DNA from: Colwellia sp.
Lineage (GTDB): Bacteria; Pseudomonadota; Gammaproteobacteria; Enterobacterales; Alteromonadaceae
Direction: 5' to 3'
Assembly: GCA_020630795.1 (NCBI GenBank)
Contig: JAHDIK010000002.1
Span: forward strand, 81,972-145,971
DNA length: 64,000 nt
The notes beneath the pieces are model-generated. The model worked only from the letters and a program-made list of their open reading frames with translations, had not been told where the DNA came from and did not search any database. The position numbers and the translations under genes were made by a program. Shown piece by piece: positions 56,839-64,000 of this stretch; position 1 is the stretch's first letter; every line of letters begins with the position of its first letter.

Positions 56839-57411
56839 ATGTTTGAATTGAAATACCATACTCCCATTGAGTGGACTGAGGCTGTGTTAGCCGACTTCGA
56901 TAGCTTTTTACAAGACCATGCTGCTGCTGAGAAAAAGGCGTCGGGTATGGCTATGTCTATGCTTTCGCATTATCAAGACAGAAAGCGTTTAGTGAAAGAA
57001 ATGACAGATTTAGCGCTTGAAGAGCTTATTCATTTCAAACAAGTTTTAAAGTTATTAATGGCCAGAGATGTTCCGTTAGCTAATGATAAAAAAGATCTAT
57101 ACATCAAAGAAGTGAGATCTGTTTTTAGACACGGGCAAGATGAGTTTTTCATGGACCGTATGCTTGTTGCTGCAGTAATTGAAGCGAGAGGGCATGAGCG
57201 TTTTTCTTTAGTTGCAGAAGCGCTTGAACCGGGAAGAGACAAAGACTTTTATGTGAGTATTGCTAAGTCTGAAGCCAAACACAAAAATTTGTTTGTTGAA
57301 CTAGCATATGAGTATTTTGACAAAGAAGACGTTGATAAACGTTTAGAAGAAATTTTGATTGCAGAAGGTGATATTTGTTCAAAACTGCCTTTTAGAGCTG
57401 CTCTGCACTAG
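56839..57411 (+). CDS. miaE: tRNA-(ms2io6A)-hydroxylase MiaE
   Basis: MiaE is a non-haem diiron monooxygenase that hydroxylates ms2i6A37 in tRNAs. The 190-residue ferritin-fold protein shows repeated Glu/His iron ligands in helices: LALEELIHFKQVL, AAVIEARGHERFSLVAEAL and AKSEAKHKNLFVELA. With trhO it is the second O2-dependent tRNA anticodon-loop hydroxylase in this neighbourhood. A terminator separates it from the convergent deacetylase. Confidence 0.95.
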   Translation: MFELKYHTPIEWTEAVLADFDSFLQDHAAAEKKASGMAMSMLSHYQDRKRLVKEMTDLALEELIHFKQVLKLLMARDVPLANDKKDLYIKEVRSVFRHGQDEFFMDRMLVAAVIEARGHERFSLVAEALEPGRDKDFYVSIAKSEAKHKNLFVELAYEYFDKEDVDKRLEEILIAEGDICSKLPFRAALH

Positions 57412-57420
57412 CTATATTGT

Positions 57421-57455
57421 AAAGCCACCTAACCTAGATTAGGTGGCTTTATTTT
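57421..57455. terminator. bidirectional terminator between miaE and the deacetylase gene
   Basis: AAAGCCACCTAA pairs with TTAGGTGGCTTT around CCTAGA, then a T-run. It lies between convergent genes. Confidence 0.93.
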
Positions 57456-58379
57456 TTAATTACCTATTAATCCTTTAATGTGTGCGACTACGCTACGCCC
57501 TAATGCACTTAACGAGTAACCACCTTCAAGTGTTGACACGATTCTACCTTCGGCGTACATATCAGCAATGTATTTTAGTTCCTCAGTTACCCATTGGTAG
57601 TCGGCTTCTGTAAGCGATATTTGTGACATATCGTCTTCAATATGTGCATCGAATCCAGCCGAGATAAATATCATTTGAGGTTCGAACTTCTCTAACGCGG
57701 GTAGCCAATGTGCTCTAATAGCCTCTCTAAATTCAGCACTCCGCGTAGTGGCTGCTAATGGTGTATTGATAATAGGAGGCGTATCGCTTTCTTGCATTTC
57801 AAACGGGTAAAAAGGGTACTGGTATGTAGAGCAAAACAAAAAGCCTTTTTTGTCTTTTACTATGTTTTCTGTACCATTTCCGTGATGCACATCGAAATCG
57901 ACAATTGCAACCCGTTCTAAGCCGTATTTCTCTTTAGCGTATGCGGCAGCGATAGCAATATTGTTGAAAAAGCAAAAACCCATTCCTTTGTCACGTTCTG
58001 CGTGATGACCTGGCGGACGTGTAGCGCAAAACGCACTCTGAATTTCGTTAGACATTATCTTGTCTACGGCGTTAATTCCTGCACCAGCAGATAACAGCGC
58101 TGCAGGTAAAGTGGCTGGTGTCATTTGGGTGTCATCGTCAACGTTAAACGTACCTTCGTTTGGTGCATTGTCAAAAATATAATCAACGTAATCTTTGTCG
58201 TGGGCAAGCTCGATAATGCTGCGTTCGATTGGCGTGGCATCAAATTGCTTTACCACATACTCTAATCCGCTACGAAGTAGTTGATCTTGAATTGCGCCCA
58301 TACGTTGCGGTGATTCTGGATGATGATCGCCCATATCGTGGTTACAACATTTGTAATGACTTATTATGGCTACTGACAT
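57456..58379 (-). CDS. histone-deacetylase-family (acetoin utilisation-like) amidohydrolase
   Basis: A 307-residue zinc-dependent deacylase. Motifs: RPPGHHAERDKGMGFCFFNN (active-site His pair), VAIVDFDVHHGNGTENI (Asp and His zinc ligands), ISAGFDAHIEDDMSQ (third ligand) and TLEGGYSLSALG. Bacterial members deacylate acetyl-lysine or acetylpolyamines. Here it follows the CoA-transferase/acetyltransferase fusion by 19 bp on the same strand, so the two are cotranscribed, pairing an acyltransferase and a deacylase. AAGGAT lies before the ATG. Confidence 0.92.
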   Translation of the reverse strand: MSVAIISHYKCCNHDMGDHHPESPQRMGAIQDQLLRSGLEYVVKQFDATPIERSIIELAHDKDYVDYIFDNAPNEGTFNVDDDTQMTPATLPAALLSAGAGINAVDKIMSNEIQSAFCATRPPGHHAERDKGMGFCFFNNIAIAAAYAKEKYGLERVAIVDFDVHHGNGTENIVKDKKGFLFCSTYQYPFYPFEMQESDTPPIINTPLAATTRSAEFREAIRAHWLPALEKFEPQMIFISAGFDAHIEDDMSQISLTEADYQWVTEELKYIADMYAEGRIVSTLEGGYSLSALGRSVVAHIKGLIGN

Positions 58380-58398
58380 ATTAATATCCTTTTGAACG

Positions 58399-60267
58399 CT
58401 ATTCGTGGTTACTTGGTTTAGAAGCTTTTTCTTGAAGTGGTAAAGACAGATCTATTTCGTCAAAATCTTCAGAATACCCTCGAATAAACCCCGCACTTTC
58501 AAATACTTTTAACATTGGAGCGTTGTCGCGTCTTACACACGCAACTAATGATTTTAATTTACGTTTTTTCGCTATTTTTATCATTTCACCTAGCAGTGTT
58601 GTTGCCATGCCTTGTCCGCGCCTACTTTCACCTATAACAAAGGCAACCTCTGCAATATTACTGTGTTCTAAATAATAATAACGACCAACCGCGTGTATGC
58701 GTTCTCCCTTGTGGTTACGCTGAGTAAAACATAACGCTAAGTCTTTTTGTTGATTAACACTCACGAGTTTACATGAGCTTTCACGCGTCATTTGAGTGGT
58801 ATGATGGTTATAACGCATCATTAAGGTTTCGCGATTATGTGAATAGAAAAACTCTTGAAGTTTTCGTTCATCGGCAGGCCCTAATGGTCTAAGCACATAG
58901 TCACCATCTTTAAACGTGAATTCTTTCAGTTCAACGTTACCTAATTCTGGGACTGACGTTGGCGTGTTTTCTTGATATGCAGGTACCCAGTAATGTTTGC
59001 GCACGTCTTCGAGTAACTGTTTTCTAAATTTAGGGTGGGCAATACGAATAAGCTCTAATGCTCTTTCTCTGATGCTTTTACCCACGAGAGAAGCAATACC
59101 ATATTCAGTAACCACATATGCTACATGTGCTCTGGAAGTTACTACACCGCCACCTTCAGTAATATGAGCAACAATACGTGAAATTTTCCCATCTTTAGTG
59201 GTTGAGGGAAGCGCTATAATAGGTTTGCCGCCTTTACTTAGTGCAGCGCCTCGTACAAAGTCGACTTGCCCACCAATACCACTATAAAACTGGTATCCGA
59301 TAGAGTCAGAAACAACTTGGCCAGTTAAATCAACCTCTATGGCGCTATTAATAGACACCATTTTATCGTTTTTACCGATATTTACTGGTGAGTTTACATG
59401 CTCTGATGGATAGAATTCTACGTGCGGATTTCCGTCTACAAAATCATATAAACGCTGCGTACCCATACAAAATGTTACGACGGTTTTTCCTTTATGAAAG
59501 TTTTTCTTCCGGTTGTTTATCACGCCTTTCAGCATTAAATCTATAACACCATCTGAGATCATCTCACTGTGTATGCCAAGGTTTTTATGGTTAGCTAAGT
59601 AACGGAGAACAGCTTCAGGTATTTTACCTATACCGATTTGTAAGGTTGCTCCGTCTTCAACCAGCATTGACGTGTATTGGCCTATTTGTTCATTTACACG
59701 ATCGACTGTTGCTGGCGGTAACTCAGGTATAGCTTGCTCTACTTCAATAAATTCATGAATTTGATTCATGTGCACGAAGCTATGACCGTTGGTTCTTGGC
59801 ATTTTAGGATTTATTTGTGCGATTACATACTTGGCAGATTTTAGCGCTGACGAAACAATGTCAACACTCACACCAAGCGAACAGTATCCATATTCATCAG
59901 GAGGACTAACCATGATTAACGCAACGTCTAATGGTAGAATATCTTCTTTAAATAGCTTTGGAATATCAGAAATAAAACATGGGGTGTAATCTGCGCGCCC
60001 CTCTGCAATCGCTTCTCTCACTGTTTTACCGCCAATGAATAGGGCATTTACTTTGAACAAATCTTTATATTTAGATTCTGCCCACTTATTGTCAGACAGC
60101 GTATAAATATGAACCGTTTCAATATCGTGAAATTGTTGACCGTTCTCAATTAGATCGTTAATTAAAGCATTGGGAACCGCAGCATTAGAACCGATAAATA
60201 TACGATTACCTGACTTTAAGTAGTTTTCCCAATGAATGCTGGTTTTAGTTGGTTTTTTCTTTGGCAT
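58399..60267 (-). CDS. acetyl-CoA hydrolase/transferase fused to a GNAT acetyltransferase domain
   Basis: A 622-residue bifunctional protein. Residues 1-430 are a class I CoA-transferase/acetyl-CoA hydrolase fold with GNAAVPNALINDLI, FISDIPKLF, GVSVDIVSSALKSAK and GLHSEMISDGVIDLML-like segments, and GIGGQVDFVRGAALSKGGKPIIALP. Residues 450-610 are a GNAT domain with LRPLGPADERKLQEFFYS and ESRRGQGMATTLL (acetyl-CoA loop). GGAAG precedes ATG. Partner deacetylase follows. Such fusions are known, and a role in acylation balance or CoA metabolism is inference. Confidence 0.9.
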   Translation of the reverse strand: MPKKKPTKTSIHWENYLKSGNRIFIGSNAAVPNALINDLIENGQQFHDIETVHIYTLSDNKWAESKYKDLFKVNALFIGGKTVREAIAEGRADYTPCFISDIPKLFKEDILPLDVALIMVSPPDEYGYCSLGVSVDIVSSALKSAKYVIAQINPKMPRTNGHSFVHMNQIHEFIEVEQAIPELPPATVDRVNEQIGQYTSMLVEDGATLQIGIGKIPEAVLRYLANHKNLGIHSEMISDGVIDLMLKGVINNRKKNFHKGKTVVTFCMGTQRLYDFVDGNPHVEFYPSEHVNSPVNIGKNDKMVSINSAIEVDLTGQVVSDSIGYQFYSGIGGQVDFVRGAALSKGGKPIIALPSTTKDGKISRIVAHITEGGGVVTSRAHVAYVVTEYGIASLVGKSIRERALELIRIAHPKFRKQLLEDVRKHYWVPAYQENTPTSVPELGNVELKEFTFKDGDYVLRPLGPADERKLQEFFYSHNRETLMMRYNHHTTQMTRESSCKLVSVNQQKDLALCFTQRNHKGERIHAVGRYYYLEHSNIAEVAFVIGESRRGQGMATTLLGEMIKIAKKRKLKSLVACVRRDNAPMLKVFESAGFIRGYSEDFDEIDLSLPLQEKASKPSNHE

Positions 60268-60478
60268 TACGAGCTTCCATTACACGTGTTTAATGGAATT
60301 ATGACTGATTTAACATGAAATATCTTGATCGTTATCAACTCTTTAGTGCAGATTAGACCAAAGTATTAGAGTGTTTTAGGTGTCAAGATATGGAGGAGGT
60401 GAGAAAAGAAAAAACAATACAGCTTTATTATAATTATGAGTGCAAGGTATTATTTTTTCTTATCTTAAATTTATTAGC

Positions 60479-60775
60479 TTAGGCAGCATCCGACATTGGT
60501 GAGTTTTGCATAACAACCGATAAGCCTTCTTCACTAGCTTTGTTATAAGCAAGTTTTAGAATATCGTTTGCCAATACTTCGTTACCTTCGAGTAACTCCG
60601 CTTCTTCTATACGAATTTCATCCCAGTGACGATCGTTAAAGAATGTTTCAATTTCTTTCAATTGACTATCTAGATCTTCATTTGAACAAAACATTGTAAA
60701 TGCGTGTAAATTACCTTTTGTGAACTTGTCAGTTTCGCCAATAAATTCAGCCGTACCAGCAATAATTAGCATCAT
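60479..60775 (-). CDS. hypothetical protein of about 98 residues
   Basis: Starting at ATG 60775 with AAGGGG upstream, the product is an acidic, soluble protein (MMLIIAGTAEFIGETDKFTK, later WDEIRIEEAELLEGNEVL). The longer frame from 60832 has no ribosome site. It has alternating strand and helix segments like a small ferredoxin-like fold but no residues I can tie to a family. It stands alone between the CoA-transferase and PqiA genes. Confidence 0.7.
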   Translation of the reverse strand: MMLIIAGTAEFIGETDKFTKGNLHAFTMFCSNEDLDSQLKEIETFFNDRHWDEIRIEEAELLEGNEVLANDILKLAYNKASEEGLSVVMQNSPMSDAA

Positions 60776-60998
60776 TATTCCCCTTAATCTCAAAATAGTG
60801 TGAATGATGTATTGTGTTAAAACATGATTCACATTAACCGCTAAATTCTTACGAAAAACGCGAACGTCAATTTTTTAACAAATTTAAGTTTCACTTACGT
60901 TTAAGCGAAAATCGTTCCAATATTATAAATAGTTATATTTATCGTAAACATAACTTGGGGGAAATGCTGAAATTATCGGGTTTAATATCGCTCTAATA

Positions 60999-61592
60999 TT
61001 AAACCTTACTTGGTGTTATTTCCTTAGCTGTTGGAGCGTTTAAGCTGCTTTGGTATATATGAGTGCCCACTAAAGAGAGCAAGCAATAGGCGGTAAAATA
61101 GTAAAAACCTTGCCCAACCATTGATAACGTTTCGCTACTAATATGTATATTAATTTTGAATGCAAATAGCATCAGTTGCTTTACGTCAGATGTTTCTGCG
61201 TGGTTAGTTGACAGTACGGCTAAGAACACAGCGATAACAAAAACATCGGCCATTGACCATTTACCAATAGACGCAACGAATTTAATAATGTTGTTTTCAA
61301 TTACCGTTTCTTTTTTCCAATAAGCGATAGTAACGAGGAGCGTTTTGATTACAGGTATACAAATTGAAAAAATTAGAATAAGTAGCGCTACGAGAATTCG
61401 TTCATCTTGAAACAACTCTTGGATAGTGGTTAATAACGATAATTCTTTATCAACTAATTGCGAAGATAAACTATTGCCGCTAACGTCTGCGCTCATTTCC
61501 ATTTTTAGGGCAAACATTGGCAACATAATGCCCGGTACAAATAAACAAAGTGCAAGTAGGTTAATGGCAAAGCCAATGTGTTTTTTTAGCAT
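60999..61592 (-). CDS. PqiA-like integral membrane protein
   Basis: A 197-residue protein with four membrane helices, matching the PqiA domain: LALCLFVPGIMLPMFALKM, LLILIFSICIPVIKTLLVTI and the signature KFVASIGKWSMADVFVIAVFLAVL. E. coli PqiA has two such domains and works with the MCE proteins PqiB and PqiC in lipid transport. No pqiB lies next to it, so this is an orphan single-domain form. Function is unproven. No clear ribosome site. Confidence 0.88.
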   Translation of the reverse strand: MLKKHIGFAINLLALCLFVPGIMLPMFALKMEMSADVSGNSLSSQLVDKELSLLTTIQELFQDERILVALLILIFSICIPVIKTLLVTIAYWKKETVIENNIIKFVASIGKWSMADVFVIAVFLAVLSTNHAETSDVKQLMLFAFKINIHISSETLSMVGQGFYYFTAYCLLSLVGTHIYQSSLNAPTAKEITPSKV

Positions 61593-61867
61593 AATAAGTG
61601 GTTACGTTTAAAATTTGAGACGATTATCTGACATTATTATGCTAAATGAAAAGGAAATCCCCGAAAGTAATTGTAAAATATGATGAATTTTTACATTTAC
61701 ACATTAGCCAAATAATAATTTTTTGGTTAGTTTAACTAAATATTTGGTTATTTAATCATGTGTAAAATTTTAATTCTTATTATGTATTTGAATTTATTAT
61801 GATTTGTTGTTTGGCGTAGCATTTGCTTTAATTGGTATTATTATACAAAGATTATCAAGGAAATATT

Positions 61868-62524
61868 ATGCCCGTTGCTATTGAAGATCGCCCTATAGAG
61901 CAAGTTCGAGAAGAAGTGATTGATTTACTTATCATGAATTATAGTCATGGTAAGTTATCGTACGAGGCTTTTGAACGTAGGTTAGATACAGCGATGGCGA
62001 GTAGTAACAATCAGGAAATTTTTGATTTAGCATCAGATTTAGATCTAGCAGTCGACAGTAAGTACGAAGAAAAGAAAGAAGAATTTAGTAAAAATTACGT
62101 GTCTGGAAGTTATTTAGATGACGGTGATGTTGAAGACGTTGATAAAATTATCAATGTACTGAGCAATACAGAACGCTCTGGAGCATGGAAAGTAGGAAAA
62201 AATATCAACGTTATTACGTTTTTAGGAAGCTCTAAAATTGACTTTACCGACGCTGTTTTTACCCAACCGGTTGTAAAAGTTAAAATGTACAGCATATTTA
62301 GCGATGATAAAGTTTACCTGCCTGAAAATGTTAACTTGGTTTCAAAAGCATTTGGTATTCTTGGCAGTATCGACAATAAGTTTCCACCAAATGGCAGTTT
62401 ACATTCACCTACTGTGATTGTTGAGGGGTACTCAATATTAAGTTCGATTACCATTAAAGTTAGAAAAACAGTAAAAGAGAAGTTTGTAGAGTTTGCCGAT
62501 AACTTTAAAAAATTGCTTGGTTAA
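61868..62524 (+). CDS. DUF1707 protein with LiaF-like C-terminal domain
   Basis: A 218-residue soluble protein. Residues 1-60 match DUF1707 (REEVIDLLIMNYSHGKLSYEAFERRLDTAMAS), and residues about 90-200 the LiaF-type beta domain (NVITFLGSSKIDF, then SIFSDDKVYLPENVNLVSKAFGILGSID). ATG 61868 is preceded by AAGGA. The frame from 61832 has none. In Firmicutes LiaF-type domains sense cell-envelope stress, but this protein lacks a membrane helix. Function here unknown. Preceded by about 275 bp of A/T-rich non-coding sequence. Confidence 0.8.
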   Translation: MPVAIEDRPIEQVREEVIDLLIMNYSHGKLSYEAFERRLDTAMASSNNQEIFDLASDLDLAVDSKYEEKKEEFSKNYVSGSYLDDGDVEDVDKIINVLSNTERSGAWKVGKNINVITFLGSSKIDFTDAVFTQPVVKVKMYSIFSDDKVYLPENVNLVSKAFGILGSIDNKFPPNGSLHSPTVIVEGYSILSSITIKVRKTVKEKFVEFADNFKKLLG

Positions 62525-62545
62525 ACTCACTAAGTGAAAAAATGT

Positions 62546-62584
62546 GGAGGTAAATCATACATTCAAGTGTGTTTATCTCCTTTA
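62546..62584 (+). terminator. probable terminator after the DUF1707 gene
   Basis: GGAGGTAAA and TTTATCTCC form a nine-pair stem (one G-U) with a loop of about 17 bases, followed by TTTAATTTCTT. Confidence 0.5.
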
Positions 62585-62708
62585 ATTTCTTGCCATTTAT
62601 TACCTCTTTATTAATTTATATTTTCTTCTATCGATACCATCATAAAAATCACGTAAAATAGCGAAACAAACTAAATCAATGATTTAGTAATTTTAAGCTA
62701 GGACTACA

Positions 62709-63017
62709 ATGAAAAAAACATTCACTTTAACGCACCCTAAAATTAAGTACGATAGATTAATTGATGGCGTAAAACACGACGTTAAAAAATACATTAAACG
62801 TGAGCGAAACAAACAATTACCCGAAGATGTAGATTATTGGGATTTTGATTGCAAATTCGGACATACCGAAGCGCAGGCTAATGTTATTCATTTAAAAGAA
62901 ATAAATAAATGTATTGATGAGGTTGCGTCATTAAAGTTGACGTCTTTTTATCTTGAAATTATGGTGAAAGAAGGTTTTAGAACATTTGTACCATCGGATG
63001 ATGAAGAAGAAGAATAA
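62709..63017 (+). CDS. DUF6172 family protein
   Basis: A 102-residue protein with the near-invariant opening KKTFTLTHPKIKYDRLIDGVKHDVKKYIKRERNK and DYWDFDCKFG, which I recognise as the DUF6172 pattern. It is basic N-terminally and has an acidic tail ending DDEEEE. AGGA precedes the ATG. It is followed 28 bp later by the DUF808 gene and may share its transcript. Function unknown. Confidence 0.75.
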   Translation: MKKTFTLTHPKIKYDRLIDGVKHDVKKYIKRERNKQLPEDVDYWDFDCKFGHTEAQANVIHLKEINKCIDEVASLKLTSFYLEIMVKEGFRTFVPSDDEEEE

Positions 63018-63045
63018 AAATAACTAAAAGCATGGAGTAAGATAA

Positions 63046-63981
63046 GTGGCAAGTTCAAGTTTGTTAACATTGATTGATGATATCGCTGCTGTGTTAGATG
63101 ACGTAGCTGTTTTATCGAAAGTTGCGGCAAAAAAAACAGCAGGTGTATTGGGTGACGATCTCGCATTAAACGCAGAACAAGTTTCAGGTGTACGTGCAGA
63201 AAGAGAGTTACCTGTTGTTTGGGCGGTAACTAAAGGCTCATTTTTAAATAAATTAATTTTAGTACCTGCAGCGCTTGCTATCAGTGCTTTTGCTCCACCG
63301 TTAATTACCATTTTATTGGTTATTGGTGGTTTATTCCTTTGTTATGAAGGTGTTGAAAAAGTTGTAGAGAAGCTTTTTCATAAAGCTGAAAACGATGCAA
63401 AACGTCAAGAAAACTTAAAAAACTTGATGGATGAATCCGTCGACCTTGTTGAAATTGAAAAAGATAAAATAAAAGGCGCAATTCGAACCGACTTTATTCT
63501 TTCTGCTGAAATTATTGTTATTGTGCTAGGTACTGTTCAAAGTGCTACTTTTGAAATGCAAGTGATGGTTGTTACGGCCATGGCGTTGTTTATTACCGTA
63601 GCTGTATACGGGCTTGTTGCTGCTATTGTTAAGCTTGACGACTTAGGTTTATATTTACTGCGTAAATCTATTACGGGATCGTTTAACTGGATACAACGAG
63701 CAACGGGTAGAGCGTTACTTATTTTTGCGCCGTTTTTAATGAAAACACTAGGCATAGTTGGAACTATTGCTATGTTTCTCGTTGGCGGTGGTATTCTAGT
63801 GCACAGTATTGAATTTATTCACCATATTGTTACCGGTATTGTTGAATGGGGCAATAACCTTGTAAGCCTAGATATATCTTTATTGTTGTCGATTATTGTT
63901 GAAGGAATAGTAGGTGTAATTGCTGGTGCAATTGTGTTGCCTATTGTGTCTTTACTCATGCGCTTTAAAAAAACGTCGTAA
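63046..63981 (+). CDS. DUF808 (YedI-like) membrane protein
   Basis: A 311-residue inner-membrane protein of the DUF808 family, recognised by LLTLIDDIAAVLDDVAVLSKVAAKKTAGVLGDDLALNAEQV at the N-terminus and several membrane helices (about 75-100, 160-190, 225-255, 275-305). Translation starts at GTG behind GGAG. The gene is complete, ending 19 bp before the window edge. Homologues are widespread in proteobacteria with no established function. Confidence 0.9.
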   Translation: MASSSLLTLIDDIAAVLDDVAVLSKVAAKKTAGVLGDDLALNAEQVSGVRAERELPVVWAVTKGSFLNKLILVPAALAISAFAPPLITILLVIGGLFLCYEGVEKVVEKLFHKAENDAKRQENLKNLMDESVDLVEIEKDKIKGAIRTDFILSAEIIVIVLGTVQSATFEMQVMVVTAMALFITVAVYGLVAAIVKLDDLGLYLLRKSITGSFNWIQRATGRALLIFAPFLMKTLGIVGTIAMFLVGGGILVHSIEFIHHIVTGIVEWGNNLVSLDISLLLSIIVEGIVGVIAGAIVLPIVSLLMRFKKTS

Positions 63982-64000
63982 TTTTTATACGTGTTAAAAG

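Overview
The window is an AT-rich stretch of a gammaproteobacterial chromosome. The block map-glnD-dapD, divergent from rpsB-tsf-pyrH-frr-uppS-cdsA-dxr-rseP-bamA-skp-lpxD-fabZ-lpxA-lpxB-rnhB-dnaE-accA-tilS, is standard gammaproteobacterial order. The neighbours (DUF3301/DUF3549, YqcC-TruC, RatA-RnfH, SmpB-ssrA, BamE-RecN, a CsrB-type RNA, MiaE, DUF3545, DUF808, SstT) point to a marine member of the Alteromonadales, in the Colwellia/Thalassotalea/Psychrosphaera area. The genus is inference from gene content and base composition only.

Layout. 1-5.2 kb: a small GNAT protein, the divergent ppsR/ppsA pair controlling PEP synthesis, a PhnA-type zinc-ribbon protein and an MtfA-like peptidase. 5.2-11 kb: a DEDDh exonuclease, a double-receiver hybrid histidine kinase and, divergent from it, a periplasmic binding-like protein plus an outer-membrane porin-like protein. 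11.1-11.8 kb: a membrane protein/HTH regulator pair. 12.1-18.0 kb: a compact integrative element inserted at the 3' end of ssrA (tmRNA). It is bounded by 83/84-bp imperfect direct repeats carrying the ssrA end and terminator. It encodes a P4-type integrase, a DUF6387-like protein, AlpA, two DNA-binding proteins and three or four small unknown proteins, and it carries an array of stem-loop repeats with compensatory stem changes that could be its replication origin.

18.0-25.6 kb: ssrA-smpB, ratA-rnfH, bamE, recN with a LexA box, a CsrB-like regulatory RNA with 19 GGA motifs, DUF3301-DUF3549, yqcC-truC and a small lipoprotein. 25.9-31.0 kb (minus strand): dapD, glnD, map and a DsbA-fold protein. 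31.3-52.3 kb (plus strand): the long translation/envelope/lipid A/replication run from rpsB to tilS. 52.4-64 kb: sstT, a second PhnA protein, a methyltransferase, trhO (with a leader hairpin resembling a tRNA anticodon arm), DUF3545, miaE, an HDAC-type deacetylase in an operon with a CoA-transferase/acetyltransferase fusion, a PqiA-like protein, and small membrane or unknown proteins ending with a DUF808 protein.

How genes work together. smpB and ssrA form the trans-translation system, whose RNA gene is also the integration target. The rpsB-tilS run couples ribosome maturation, isoprenoid carrier synthesis, outer-membrane assembly and lipid A synthesis. ppsR regulates PpsA post-translationally. 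The CsrB-like RNA would titrate CsrA, and an upstream GacA/UvrY-like palindrome suggests control by a BarA/UvrY-type pathway. The most unusual parts are the minimal ssrA element with its stem-loop array, a third copy of the integrase arm-site motif outside the element (possible tandem-island scar), and the anticodon-arm look-alike ahead of trhO.
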